DNA of 64,000 bases from assembly GCA_002633025.1 (NCBI GenBank), contig NMRB01001400.1, positions 63,032-127,031 of the forward strand, read 5' to 3'. This document shows positions 45,563 through 58,625 of this stretch, one piece after another (position 1 is the stretch's first letter; each line of letters opens with the position of its first letter). Position numbers and translations under genes: made by a program. The stretch comes from Notospermus geniculatus (lineage: Eukaryota > Nemertea > Pilidiophora > Heteronemertea > Lineidae). The notes beneath the pieces were generated by a model. That model was not told where the DNA came from and ran no database searches. It was given only the letters and a program-made list of their open reading frames with translations.

Positions 45563-45568
45563 AATAAA
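45563..45568 (+). terminator. Candidate poly(A) signal AATAAA of the giant gene
   Basis: This is the first canonical AATAAA after the giant stop codon, about 310 bases downstream and in the same orientation. It would give a short 3' untranslated region of roughly 330-340 nt. Confidence 0.5.
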
Positions 45569-45599
45569 AACACGTATGATGCAGTTTTTACTGCTATCC

Positions 45600-48445
45600 T
45601 GGGTGTTTTTAAAGACTTTTGAATTTCAAAAATGGATTACGGATATTCTTGAATGCTGCCGTACTGTGGAAACTCAATGCTTGTGGATAGATCACTGAAA
45701 ACAGACTGTTATTATGTGTACATTGAAAACTTACTGCCCATGGCCACACAACTTGTACATCTGTTGTATCACTACTCACGAACCCGTGACGTCATGAAAA
45801 TATGATCACAAGAAACAGTGACGACACATGAAGCGCGGAGTGCCATACTGCCTCGAATTCGGGTGGTCATCAGCTCCAAAGAGGACATGATCTGAATGCC
45901 ACATTTTTATGGACTGATAGATCTCAGTACTGTAGAAGTACAACAACATCTGTATATAGCCATAATGTTCATAGAGGGTGCATAGAGGTCCGGATATTGC
46001 AATTTAGACGACTTTTCACAATATTTGCGCAGGATTCGAATGAGCTTATCAACGTTATAAATCGAGTTACATGTATTTTGGCAAACTTTAAAACACAATT
46101 GCGTTAGATTTAACACATAACAGTTGTAGATATTCAAGGATTTATGCTGGTGGTTTCAAGGCCGGATGTGCCTGACCGTCGTGACGGCGACTCCTCCGTA
46201 TACGATCACTATATACGTGTAGGCCAAGGAAGGACAATATCAAGGAAAGGAATCAGTCCCGCCATGTTGGGCGCGGGCGATACGCGGCGTTAGGACCATG
46301 AGGATACTCACAGAGGACACTCATGCCATGACGCGGCACCCCGTACGGGGCCTACGTTTTTCGTCAAATGAGCTTTCGTTGTGCGTGCTAATCACCTGCT
46401 TAGTAGAGCAGTTTAGTTTTGAGAGTTCACTGTTTGGGATAAAAAATAGACATTTCATGTAAAGGCACAATGTATAAAAACTGTCCATTAGCATTTTTTC
46501 GGTTAATGTTACTGCTGAATTCAAAACACCCATAAAAATACGTAAGTTTTGGAATATCTCTAAGAGAAGGAAAAAAGTCACCGGACAAGCACTGTGCCGC
46601 AAACTAATTAGTTGTTGCCAAAAAACTAAACTTTGGATCTAGCATCAACCTGTCCCACGCACTATACAATACGTTAATTGTGCTAATGCACCCCTAGAGG
46701 TTACGCTTGCACACAGTGCACCTATAGCATTTCAATTTGTGTTTTAAAGTCTTAGACACTGCCGAATTCTTTGATACTCTGCGAAATATTGTCGATGGAG
46801 CCGTGTTTGTTTGGTTATAGTCGTTCTACCTAATCTATCATTCTTGTTGTCGTCTGCTTTCACTTGCCATCATAATCTTACGGAGATATTACTGTTGCTA
46901 ACGTGCTGCCGAAACACGAGGGATGCCTGGTGTTGGGTTCTTCAGCTCATACCCCTAAAACTCTCCAGTGAATCACTGCTTTCGTTCGGGAAAAACAAGA
47001 AACGTTGCCACAGCTTCTCTTGAACAGCTGATCAAACATTCGCTGACACACATAGCCAGACCCCAGTAATAACTGGGTTACTTTCCGAACACGACTGTCA
47101 GCCTCCCATCTGATCCTAACTATTCTGTCGTTTCCATGGCAACCAACGGATGGATTTATGGAAAACGTGGTATTTCATTTACGCACGAGGCAGTGGCTTT
47201 CTAAGTAGATCGAGATGTTCTGGAGTGTTTACATTGGAGGAAGCTGACGCAGAATAACGAGCGGGGAATTAAGGAACAGCCACGTCGGATATTCTTATCA
47301 GGATGTTCGTAATCGTACATGAAGAAATTGACAAGGATAGCGTGCAGGATGAAACATACTTTAACATGTTAATTTTCGCCAATAAGACAAAAGCAGTAAA
47401 TGAAATTTAATTGCCAACATTTTCTGATTAACGCTGAAAACTTCGAAATGGATCTTATTTAATTGGAATTGAGAAAGGATGTTAAGTGGCTCCTGCCATT
47501 CGTGAAATTCAAATTTACAACAGCAGTCACGTGGATACGGAGGATTATCTCATCTGCACGTTACTATGGTTACGCAAACACGTGAGGACGTCGACCTGGT
47601 TTGTTTCTGCTGCTGAGCCTGCTCGCCAGCGACTCGATCGATGGATGTGTTTACTCAGAGTTGGAGGGGTCCACAAGCCCTGATACCCACGATGCATTGA
47701 TTGGCTGAGGGATGTCGGCGCTGCCATGACCAGGATAATTTATGTGCATAATTAAAGAGGGGTGAGTCACATCCACAGAAATGGAGAATGTGCATTATTT
47801 GAGGCATGTATTTGTGAAGATGGTTTAACCCAGTCCTCCAGTTTTAACTCACTCGAGTACACCGACGGTTGAATATCACTGAAATTCAGCAGATTCCGCA
47901 AGAACGGGCTTGTGTCCGTTCGACGTCGTGATTGGTAGAAATGCTTTGATGACGTCACTCTGGTAAACCTCTATGAGTTGAGCGATCTGTGATCTGATTT
48001 CCCCTCATAACATACGTTAGAACTGGAGTTTGGTTAAATCACCTGGGTCCGCCTACAGTCGACCTTTTCACACAGACGCGAGTGTCACTTTAATCATGAT
48101 ATCGGATGGCTTAACGAATGAAAGAGAATCCAATGTGATATCACGAAATGTGTATTGATATTCTCTTTAATGCCGATGTTACATTATCTTCATTAACCCT
48201 TTCCATGCCCTGTCGAAAGGAAAATACGTAACAAAAAATCGGATGGCACCTTTCAGCTTAGTACGAAAATAGACGAATGTACCAACGAAAGAATGATAGT
48301 CTGTGTGGAAGGGTCACTGCATGGTCACACTTCTTGGTCACTTTCTGTATATTAACCGCCTGTATGCCTCGGCTGACTATCTTCAACTGTGACGGGTCCT
48401 TCTGTGCATTAGATTATACCCTCTCCAAACATCAGGCATAAAATA
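45600..48445. other. No gene seen downstream of the giant gene
   Basis: AT-rich with short chance frames, and a perfect CRE palindrome TGACGTCA near 45787. Confidence 0.5.
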
Positions 48446-48618
48446 GACATCCTGCGAAAGTCGACCATGACAGCTCAGAAGGGGTAAACATTAACCTCGG
48501 CCTAGAGGGCCTAGTGCATTTGTACAGTTGGCTCCTGTGCCTACCGTCTGTACAATGCACTAGGCCCAAGGTTTGTTTACCCCTTCTCACCTGTCATGGC
48601 CGACTTTCGCAGGATGTC
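48446..48618. mobile_element. 173-bp foldback MITE
   Basis: GACATCCTGCGAAAGTCGAC at the left pairs with GCCGACTTTCGCAGGATGTC at the right. The inner arms AAGGGGTAAAC and GGGCCTAGTGCATTTGTACAG pair with GTTTACCCCTT and CTGTACAATGCACTAGGCCC. TA flanks both sides. Confidence 0.8.
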
Positions 48619-49810
48619 TATGGAAAAAATAGAAGAAAGCACAAGGCTGAAACTTTGATGAGGGATTTCCTCCTGCAATGCTCTACCTTGATATTTGAAT
48701 ATTTGAACCCAAATTGTGGGTCAATTTGCAATAAGCGTGATGTTTGGATTGTGTATATTTTGATACCTCAGAATCACTGACGTATCACTATCTAATGCAT
48801 GTTCAGGTCAACACGGAATCTTCTGCACTCCCATTCGTTCGTCAAACTTCCCTTCTCTGCTGATTTGTTCATAACTATCTCGTGGTCTGTCTTGACGTTT
48901 TTTCTTTCAGTCTGCTGTAGATTAAACGCCAACACAGCGCCCTATCCATTCTAAACAACTCGCCCCAGGGGTATATGTTTACTGCCTTTGTCTCCCTGAC
49001 AGTGGTTGCTTGCAAAATGTCAAGAAACCTGAAATAGACAGCTTTTTGTTGGAAAGCCATATTCCAGGCCCGAGAGCAGCAGTTGACGCATTCTCAGACT
49101 AATGACACAGTTCCTTCTGAACTTTCCCCGAGTGCACGAGCCCACAGTTGCTCCTGCACGGCCTTTCCTCATGAAACATTAGTGCGAGGGGCCAAAGAAG
49201 GAAGCAAAGTCTTCGTTCAATGCAGGGAACATAATGAAACCACCCCCTCGTGGTTAGTTACAGCATCAGAGCTAGTTTCTCTGACGTCATACATCACGTG
49301 ATCTGATATGAGAATTCTTGACATTTTGCTTCCTCCTTGCGACGTTAGAGTCAGCCGCACCGTCGATACAGTTCGTTCCTTTGTAAATTTGTTGGTTCGA
49401 TGTTGGTCAGTCTTGCAGTTTGTAGACAATGGACGCATACAATGATACAGTGAAACGGAGAAAAACCTGAAAGAATCAACGACTACATGTTACATTTCGA
49501 TGGCCTACACGCCTGAAAGGTACTCTTTATTGAGGTAAATCCATCGGCGGTGCATGTCACGAATCCTTTGTATGGAAATATCACAGACAAGAGACACACA
49601 TCGAACCAACGAAGCAGGACTGGTCGCTGATTGGTCGGATGACTCTCTAACAGAAGCCACTGTTTGTTGTTACCAGGGAGACATTGTCTTGTCTGAGGGA
49701 CTTCTCTCCATGAGTACTGGTGCTGGCTACGTGTCCTGTCAGAAGCAGAACATGGAATGCACGTGTCTGGTTACAAGCTAAAGTATGGGTCGGTCATATT
49801 CATTATTTAC

Positions 49811-50086
49811 CCGCGTGTAACTTCAGCGAATGCACAGGAACCTTCCGTGCATTGCCCATGTTATACACGGGTAAGTCTTGAACACCCTGTACGGGCACAG
49901 TACACGTGCACTCACCGACTTTTCCATTGAAAAAAACATGGATGGACAGGTGAACGCTGCCATCACCAGATTCCTGGAGAAGTTTTCCTACCTCTTGCCA
50001 ATGGTTACCATCCCCGACATTAATCTTTCTCCCCTGGTAAATCAGACAGCAAAGGTTGCCGAGGTAGACATCTCCCAGTTGGTCTT
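49811..50086 (-). CDS. Candidate minus-strand exon (about 92 aa), overlapping a plus-strand ORF
   Basis: On the minus strand an acceptor (CTTCGGTTACAG) is followed by 92 open codons ending at a donor-like GTAAAT. Residues include DQLGDVYLGNLCCLIYQGRK, HVFFNGKVGECTCTVPVQG and ARKVPVHSLKLH, an ordinary protein-like mix. A plus-strand frame over the same place (49878-50153) is also open, so at most one is real. Family not recognised. Confidence 0.28.
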
Positions 50087-50185
50087 CTGTAACCGAAGAA
50101 GGAAATATCATCTATACTTGACTTTCAAGAAATGCTACTTGCCTCAAGGTTAACCGTCTTTTCTGGAGTTTCTTACTGAAAAGTG

Positions 50186-50215
50186 CCTGAGGAAGACCCC
50201 AGTTGGGGTCGAAAA
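50186..50215 (+). ncRNA. Hammerhead-like core, decayed
   Basis: CTGAGGA (fits CUGANGA), a hairpin GACCCC-AGTT-GGGGTC, then GAAA, followed by a possible short stem (AATTTGCGAAATT). This is the arrangement of the hammerhead catalytic core known in Penelope-like elements. An extra A precedes stem II, and I find no good stem I pairing, so it is probably inactive. Confidence 0.3.
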
Positions 50216-51351
50216 TTTGCGAAATTTTGGAAGTTGACTTCCTATATATTATCAAGGTTAACCGTTGGGTAGGCATTAGGCCAACCCCATACGTCTGATT
50301 GAACGGGTCTGTGAAGAATTTATTAAGTAAAAAATAGTGCTAACGTTTTGCAGGAAATCACAATCTGCTCAGAATAGGTCTCAAAACCTGCTGTGACTTT
50401 CTACCGTCATGTTGCAACCTTTGCTGTCTTGGTGCTGAAGGATTTTCCGTGCATGACCTTGAACTTTGCACTAGGACCTACCTGGTGAATGTCCTTGACC
50501 CCAGCGGTATGTTTACTAACGTTTGTTACCGGTCCTTCATTGGTTGCCTTTCTTGGTTGGTGATGACACGTTATCTTGCACGCGCTTCATTCACCGGTTG
50601 GTATCCCACTGGCTGAACCATCAGCTTTCATTCATGTTCATCTGCTACTCGCACGTCGCTTGGTAGCAGACATACACGTATTTTGTGAAGAAAGACCCAT
50701 TTGAATGATTACGGTGTACTACTGGCGCAATAAGCACACTTTGAGGACCTCAAACTCTTCAAAATTCGCGGCAACAGCAAACCACTTGTGTAGTTAGATC
50801 CGCACATGAAGTACTCAGGCTCTGTTAAGTCTTGGAATCAAAGTTTCACGTGTTACACACAGCATTCAATCATATCATCAACGACCCTTCACGATGGAAA
50901 TTTTCAACCATAAACCTCGAAGTGTCCTTAAGTTTGCAATCAGTATCAGGCAGAAGTGTCTTCAACAACCTAGGACGCATGTTAACCACGTGATGAGTAA
51001 GCAAACAGTAATTAGGGAGGTTTTTAGAATGGTAGAGAACACTAGGGGGAGAAGACTCTATATTATGATTGTTACTTATGTCTGTAGAAGTAGAGTATGT
51101 TTCCTCGTTCGGGATCAAGACAGTGTTCAGACTAGACGGAGGCTGATAGTTCATCATTAGTATTAATCAATCAAGCAACTTAATGATATTTGATATGGTA
51201 TATTAGGTATACTCATCAGCTAGGTGGAGATCTATTCCTGTTGGTGGATACTGTTTCTATTTAGCCTTCCGGAACCGTTCGATGGGTTGTTAGTTGAGGC
51301 GTTTAGGCTGACTTGTAGTCGATGGTCGTATCGTTGAAATACCAGGCATTA

Positions 51352-51735
51352 GGGAGGTTTCGCAAATCTGACGAAACACGAAGTACGAAATACGAAATTC
51401 AAATTCATTTCCAGGAACTAATGTATTTCGGGAGATGGTTGATACCACCCTGCTGCCAGTGCGTCTTTTAGCACATCATGGAAGATCGAGAGAGCTATAG
51501 TGCATCTTGAATTAAATTTCCACGACTTCGCAGATACGAAGTGGAAACGAAAGATAAATTTTAAAGTTTAATACACATCGTAACTCTATCGGACTAAAGT
51601 CATACGCGGAAAGACGCTCTTGCAGCAGGCGATATTTTATGGTACCAACCATGTCCTGAAATACATTACGTCATGGAAATGAACTCCAATTTTATATTTC
51701 GTACTTCGTGTTTCGTCAGATTTGCGAATCCTCAC
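51352..51735. mobile_element. 384-bp TA-flanked element with long inverted ends, related termini to family A
   Basis: The left arm GGGAGGTTTCGCAAATCTG, continuing through ACGAAACACGAAGTACG, pairs with the right arm CGTACTTCGTGTTTCGTCAG...CGAATCCTCAC. TA flanks both ends. The first 15 bases resemble family A (GGGAGTTTTCGCAAA), suggesting mobilisation by related transposases. No open frame was found inside. Confidence 0.75.
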
Positions 51736-53282
51736 TATTTGTAGCCCACAGTAGGAAACACACGAATATACTTGATTATACATACATGACATAACAGCTC
51801 TCGACAAAAAGTTGGTAACACCATTGATATAATTCTTAAATTTGAGGACGGGGCAGCCAAAGTTGACATTCAGTTGGTCCTTCAACCATTGTTACAGGCA
51901 ACGCTTTGTTAAATCTATCTTGTTGTAGACAATGAACTTGATATAATTAGTGACGTAGCTAGAGTTGGTCAAGTGACCAGCTTGGCTCGACATTGCTGAT
52001 CGACTGAAAAACTTGGCTGGGTTTAGTTCGAGGGGAGTGTAGTGTTGCTTACGTTAGTACAATCAAATTCAACAAGCAAACGTATCTAACGTATATCTAC
52101 AACAAGCAAACGTATCTAACCTAGACTAGACTAGTTGTTACCCAAACTAGCTAGGCTAGGCTAGGATTAGTGACGTTAGGTAGTGTAGACTATGGTCAGT
52201 GATAAGATTGTAGCTAACTCAGACTAGGTTTAGCTGGAACTAGAATAGGTATGTGCTTGTTAAAGCCTAAGTGGACTAGACTCAGCCAAGCCTCATCGAA
52301 GTCGAAATGTTGCCTCAAGCTACTCGTGTCACGGATTCAGCCCAAAATTCTATTGAACCTCCTGAGATGCTCCGATACCTCCACGATAACTTGAAAACTA
52401 CCATTAACAAACCACATGGGCCATAGTCACGACTGATACAATCCAGGCGTGATTAGAACGCCAAAAAGAAAGTTACATTCTCATCGTTTTAAGCAGCCAA
52501 TGTATCTTCTTTTGAAACGCAAATGGCATGACGATTATCTGATATCAAACCAAGCGACAGATTGATGCAAGTTTCTTATGAGAAAAATTCTGTTCCGATC
52601 CACGTATTCCATACTCAGGCGATTCATCCATCAAAATCAAGAAATGTGGGTTTTAGAATCTTTTTTGTTTATGTTTTCTTGGGTGCCTGGGAGTCCAATG
52701 GATGTTGTTCGTGGAGAAAACAATGCAGCATCCGTCGTAGTCGGCATTACTATTTTGTGCTTAAGCCGCTGGCGTCGTAATCGTCATCAGAATACTTGTC
52801 TTCGTCGGTTTATTGCGTTTTGTATCAAAAACCCTTCATGTTCGCAGAAGCAAACTCACACACGGCATTTGTACAGGGTGGTGTACCTGTCATCCACACT
52901 AACATGTCGCCACGGCTTTTTTGATTGGTGTCTGTCCGTTCTTTGGGAGGATGCCGTGTGATTTACTTGTCGAGGGGGGATGGTGTGTATTTGTCTACCA
53001 CTTAAATCAAACCATGGTAACCGTTGCTAGTTTTTCAAGATGGAAATTGTCGTTTTCTACGAGGCAAACAAACGTTGCAAATATTTCCGGAGGAGTTATG
53101 ACCGGGTAAGACTCGTTTAGTAGTTGGCTTGGATGGTGGTGTCCGGAGAAGGTAGATTCTCTTGTCCCCTGCAGCTTCTAAGCCATTTATCCTGTCTTTG
53201 TGACGATCCCTTTTCCGTTGTAACCACAGACGAATGAGCACAACCTGTGTATGCTGACCAAATAAAGAATGGGCTTGACTAA
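51736..53282. other. No gene seen
   Basis: Contains a direct repeat of ACAAGCAAACGTATCTAAC (near 52070-52120) and a CTAGGCTAGG-rich patch (52130-52170). A 127-codon frame at 52578 has no support. Confidence 0.5.
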
Positions 53283-53431
53283 TGCCCGCTGTACACGATC
53301 AAATTTTTCATCCAATTTTCTGAATATGCTCAATAAAGGCCTACATGCGGGTTTATACATTGAAGCCCAATAGGCCCGAAATCTGAATTTCCAAAAAATT
53401 GGATGAAAATTTTGATCGTGTACAGCGGGCA
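53283..53431. mobile_element. 149-bp Harbinger-type MITE (TAA target duplication)
   Basis: TGCCCGCTGTACACGATCAA at the left and TTGATCGTGTACAGCGGGCA at the right are perfect inverted repeats for at least 20 bases. They continue as imperfect arms to CCAATTTT. TAA occurs directly on both sides, as expected for PIF/Harbinger insertion. Confidence 0.8.
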
Positions 53432-54401
53432 TAAGGTAGTGTAAGTCATGGGGTTTGGAAAGTCATTCACCTACCATCAGATCCGTCACGGTCATGTATC
53501 GAAGGCTAATTTGTCTACCAGGTTCAATGTCCCATCAAGTCCTGTCAGCCAACAGTATGACACAGCTGTTACAATATATATATAGTGATGCCTGCATTAA
53601 AGGCAGTGCATCATTATTTTAAGTCAGATATGCCATGCAGTCAACCGATTCCTTGCAAAGGAAATTGAATACAACTCTTTCCACCTCCACTTCCAGTAAA
53701 ATCGGATTCCTCTTACAACTATCTGTGGATTCAATGGGGAGGGGTCACTTACCATAAAGATAATACAGTCTGGTGCTAGTTTACATGTATTACATGTAAG
53801 TTTACTTTAATACAAGCGTGGAAATCAATAGCGGAAAATGAATTTTAATATAAAATACAGGGAGTGTATTCACATATGATATTCCATGCATAAAATATTG
53901 CACCAGTTTTCCATTTATGCTCTGTTTCAAATACCTATTTCAATTACCGTGTGTTGATTCTACACTGTCCTCGAGTAGACTAAAGGGTAAAAGTACCGTA
54001 AGATGGAAAGAAGCTAGCCGTCTAAGAAGGAACAAGAGAAGGGCTGCCAACGATAAATAATATCATAGAATACGAACATTCGAGCTCCTATCAATGTTCT
54101 TTTTAGAAGGCTAACTCCTTCCTCAGTTTGCAAACTGCAACCCACGTTAACCCAAGGTACCTTACCCGTGGTTTGGGATGTTGTTGTTGCTCAAGGCGGT
54201 GCAGAAAATGCACCACCTAAAGAAATACTATCGCAGGTAGCACAATGTAGTCTTTGATTTTTTCTGGAATTGTGTATAGCGATGTTGTTCTAGGTACACT
54301 CCAATATATCTCTATGAAAATTGCTTGTATAGTACCTATTCTCCAATGCGCAATTCGCTGTCAAAACTGCTGCTTCTAGGCTATTTCCGTCTAGTTTGAA
54401 C

Positions 54402-54593
54402 ATGGCGGCTGGCAGCAATCAGGTTGGCCTCGTGCCGAACACAGTGAAATGGTCGTTGGATGATCGAAAAGCTGTCTCTGCAAGCTATCATTTCCACCAC
54501 TCCCTCATATCATTTTCTAATCGGTCAGGCTGTGTGTCTCGCCGAGTTCCGATCCCTTGGGTTACGATGAGTCAATTGCGTCTTACTCCCTAG
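54402..54593 (+). CDS. Weak first-exon candidate starting MAAGSNQ
   Basis: An AACATGGCGGC start (a good Kozak and YY1-like context) opens a frame reading MAAGSNQVGLVPNTVKWSLD and then drifting to a stop. The opening looks like a real protein N-terminus, but no convincing splice donor follows and no continuation was found. Confidence 0.2.
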   Translation: MAAGSNQVGLVPNTVKWSLDDRKAVSASYHFHHSLISFSNRSGCVSRRVPIPWVTMSQLRLTP

Positions 54594-54729
54594 CTGGCAC
54601 AGACATCTTACGGCCATTGTCTCAGCGTGGTATCTATTGTATCAGTCGTGTGCACTTTAATGGGATTTATTCAGCGTGGTCTCGTCGTGGTATACGGCAT
54701 GTACGGTGAAGTCCGTCGTCCGTATATTA

Positions 54730-54851
54730 GGGAGTTTTCGCAAAGCCCCCGAAACGCGAACGCTAATCCCATTGTACGATACCCCGATGGGGGTTACAAA
54801 CAAAAGGATGGACTTTCGCGTTGGCGTTTCGGGGGCTTTGCAAAAACTCCC
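54730..54851. mobile_element. MITE family A, copy 3
   Basis: 122 bp, TA-flanked, with ends GGGAGTTTTCGCAAAGCCCC and the complement of GGGAGTTTTTGCAAAGCCCC. The inner arms also pair (AACGCGAACGC with GCGTTGGCGTTT). It is an independent insertion of the family found at 8.3 and 10.7 kb. Confidence 0.8.
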
Positions 54852-56665
54852 TATTGTCTGAAACCATCTCGGCTCCTGAATGACACCGAGTATTTCGACG
54901 GTGTTTCTGGTAAAGCTAGTTGCAATTGATTTCCTTGCCCGCTGTTCCGTGAAGAACATTTTGGAGTACGCCGTTCGTGCCATGTCATCAAGGAATTACC
55001 ATCGGTAAAAGGCTGCAGGTCCATTATACTGATTCTCAACTCTGGTTGGCTTGAGACCTGGGAATTCTGTCAAGTACAGAACATAATGTAGATGTTACGG
55101 GATAGCATCATGTTGAGAGTTATTCCAAGGTTAAGTTGGCAACGGTTTTGTTGCATCAGCTGCAACGGCGATGAATCCATCCGCCTCCTCAGTGTATGTG
55201 TCGAGTGTTTGCCAAAGGCATCACGGGGTACCCACGCCTTCCATGTCATGCCGAGTATTGTAGGGCCACGTATATGTTATGTCGTTCAGTTGAATCATTG
55301 ACTGGTAAATGGTTTTATTCAGCGACAAGGAGACTTCATAAGTCACCCAATCAATGGCTTTGCTAATCCAACACTCGGCGTCCCACACATTGGCCGTTTT
55401 CCCGATGTGTATGGTCCAATCAGGGAGATCCATTTTCCTCGGCGTCGCCGGTCCACCAATCACACTGTCGAAGGGATAATATTGGTCAGTTCGTCAACTT
55501 GGTTTTGGGATTATCTCAGTCGAAAACAGCCTCATTCTGATAGAAGTGGTTACGATCGAATTCATTTTTTGCAACAAACTCCGTCGATTCGACGGTTCAC
55601 CTCTGAACTAATTCTGTATTTGACTGCTAGTGGGCCCTGATCCTGCATTGATTAATGTGCTGTAATGAATCGTATCTTTTTGTCTCGTGTTTGACATCAT
55701 CACACTGTTAAACGGGGTCTGTGGTTTAATCAAAACATTTCGCATCCCCAGCATTGATTAACTGCATGTGCATGATAAAAGTCATGTCAGCATCATATCA
55801 TTCTGCCATTGCATTTTCCATTGGAATGATTCCTTTTACGACAGGTTGAGGCCAGCGGAGGATGAATTATAAATGAACGTGCATGTATCACGTGTATGTG
55901 GCTCAACTCATTCTATCGATTGCACAATTTCCCATCTATAAAACGGTGTCGGATTGCACGCAATGATTGTTGGGCGTATTAATTAACAATTTGACTTATG
56001 AGCTTCTTAATCCTGAGACAGAGTGGACTGTCTTATCGGTCATCATATTCCAGGTTTGCGGACAGGGATTTGTAGTGATTTAGAACAGACATAATTGTGG
56101 ATGGAAAAATGTGGGCTTGAAAAGTGCTTCACCCACTTCTCTGCTGAGGAAAAGTAAAGACTGTTTTGCACGGAGTCAAAGTAAAAGCATGCCCTCCAAG
56201 CTGTACTCTCCAATATGGCGACTAAATGACATGATTTGATCAACGTTGATCGTCAGGACTGATTAGATAATCGCCTAAAATACGTTACTTCATCAAATTG
56301 GGTCGTCTAAGGAAAGAATTTGATGACCGGCTAGTTTTCTCTCCAAAACTTGCAGCAAACAGAGTATCATGTGTGTTATAATGTTCCTTTTTTCAACAGA
56401 GCCATAGACCGCCTCGTGAAACACGCGAAGACCGGCCATCGCTAGTTCAACGTACTTCACTATGACTGCCAAGCTCCCTAGATATGCAATCCGCTTTCGT
56501 TACCATGGCAACCGGCATTTCCTGAAATATGTGCCAATCGGTAGCGAGCTATGATTAGAGCAGCATTTCCCAATCAGGCATCGCAACACATATTAATGAG
56601 GATCGGTAACTTTCGTGAACATGTCACTTTGTTGTCATGATCAACTGTTTTGAAAACATTGTAAG

Positions 56666-56750
56666 CTAAACCTCAGTATAGGTACACAACCCCTAGTTTT
56701 TTTGCGCTGTAGTTTTTCGTAGTGGCCTAGTAGTCCTTACTGAGGTTTAG
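56666..56750. mobile_element. Small foldback with CTAAACCTCAGTA ends
   Basis: CTAAACCTCAGTA at the left and TACTGAGGTTTAG at the right are perfect 13-bp inverted repeats about 85 bases apart. Non-coding; family unknown. Confidence 0.55.
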
Positions 56751-58060
56751 TACTATCCTCTAGACAATGTAATTAATTAATGTCGGTTCATCATCACCCT
56801 GCTGGAAGCATTCACTTGGGTCGTCTCCCAGAAATCCTTCATCAGTAGAGTGATGACGTATCGTATGTTGATTGTTCAATATCTTTTTCGTGTGTCGAAA
56901 TCTAAACCAGGGATGAACGCTTAGTTGAGGACGACAATAGTAAGAAATAATACGATTGATAATAGTAATATGGCTAACATTACCGAAAATGTGTTTAAAA
57001 ACGACAGCAATATCTCCTTAAAAGATTATAATAATTATTAATGAATTTGTCGTAGAATTGAGTGCAATTATAGTTTACCCTAGTTATTGATATACTTTAT
57101 TCGTCAAATTCTGTTTAGTTTTAGTTACTGTTTATGTTGAGCTGATGATATCGATCCCAGCTGAGGTACGACTACAGGTTTAAATGATGTAAGTATGCGA
57201 GGTTTTGCCCTGGTGAGGTGACTGCCGTGGTTGGCATAGGACAGATCGCGAACCGCGTATTATAAGTTAATGATCCACCTTGGAAGGGCATGTAATTTGC
57301 TAATGTGTGGATACTTCGGATCCTGGCACGTTCGGTTTTAGTTCATGTACTCAGAATCTTCTGTATTACATTATGTAGTGTATATCATACTCAGATTACG
57401 TGCACTTATGTTCATTGTAAATGTATAGCGCCATCTTTGTTATAGTTTATATGTGTCACTTCAGTCACCGTGCTTTTCCCTTCTCCAAATCTTCGCATTT
57501 AACTTGCACTCCTTGTAGAGATTAGAAGCCGCCATGACCCTGCACATTGGAGAATTCCCATCCCAATATATGGCCCTACTTTGCACAGCGGAAGTAGAAC
57601 CAGAGCACTCACAAAATGGCGCCCGACCATGGTGGATCATTACAAAACACGAACCAGCACTGGGTTTTCACGGACGGAAAACCGAATAATATCCAGATCA
57701 GACTAAAGTGGGTTTCGAGGTGGTATATAGTGTATATACAAGCATTTTAATGTTTCCACTGGGCAATCTTGACGTAGTCCATAGATGATTCAACTGTCTT
57801 ACATTACTTAGAAACTCGTTGTACAAGTATACGTTGATATTGTGTTAGGCAGAGGTTCAACCTCGTCCCGTTTGTTATATTTAGTTTTGAAAAGTCATCT
57901 ACCTGTATCAGTCTCCTGCATGAGCTGTCTTAATGTGTACTGTGTATGAGGTTGAGGATTTGTTGACTAATTGACAGAAGCCAATCTTATTTTTTGCATG
58001 GCATACGAGGTGAAATATATCCGGTCAAAACAATACATTTGTTCAAAAGATGAAAGAGCA

Positions 58061-58083
58061 TTCTACGACCCGTCTTCATCAGG
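58061..58083 (-). ncRNA. Second hammerhead-like core, decayed
   Basis: The minus strand reads CCTGATGAAGACGGGTCGTAGAA. This has CUGAUGA, a very short GAC/GUC stem, and GAA in place of GAAA. It shares the CCTGAKGAAGAC opening with the motif at 50186, suggesting a common repeat family. It is not expected to cleave. Confidence 0.2.
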
Positions 58084-58249
58084 TCTATCCGACCTTGACA
58101 TCTTGTTCTAGTCACGCCCCCATTTCCACTTGCTGGAGGTCAAGGTCAAAGTTAGGTGACCTTTGCTCAACCATGACACCCTGAACATTTGATGACGTGA
58201 TGTATGTTAACCATTGATGTACATGCACCAAGAGATCTAAAGAAATACA

Positions 58250-58404
58250 GGTGTAACATCTGTGAGTGTTTCTGTAGCTCGGTGTTCCCCAACAATAGAC
58301 GCGGCCTAGAATGGTTATTGTTGGGTTAGTTGCCGCTTAATCCGTCAGGAGGGAAACAATAAGAAAAACACAGAAATACGGGGAACACTGATCGACGTTA
58401 CACC
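58250..58404. mobile_element. MITE family B, copy 2
   Basis: 155 bp from GGTGTAACATCTGTGAGTGT to GGGGAACACTGATCGACGTT followed by ACACC. The middle contains a second hairpin (CCCAACAATAG against CTATTGTTGGG-like arms). Confidence 0.7.
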
Positions 58405-58625
58405 GGCTTCGATGGAGGTTTTTTCAACGCCCATACGTCGATCCCTGTAGGCCTACAACCTCATGTCTCCACTCATCTGAAGACCGACCTTTGCCATGTG
58501 TAGTTGAATAATACCCGTGAATGAAGCCTCGTGCAATATTTCAATTTATATGCTATTCATGCTTCGAATATTTGCTAGGCCATTGCAATAAAAATATTTT
58601 CAATTAGCTATTTGTATAGTGACCT

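Larger units (their letters stand above)
54852..58249. other. No gene seen
   Basis: AT-rich with one small foldback at 56.7 kb. Frames are under 85 codons and unrecognised. Confidence 0.5.

Noticed and set aside
52578-52961. 127-codon plus-strand frame
   Set aside because: No recognisable motif, overlapping competing frames, no splice signals in register, and Cys/Arg-rich chance composition.
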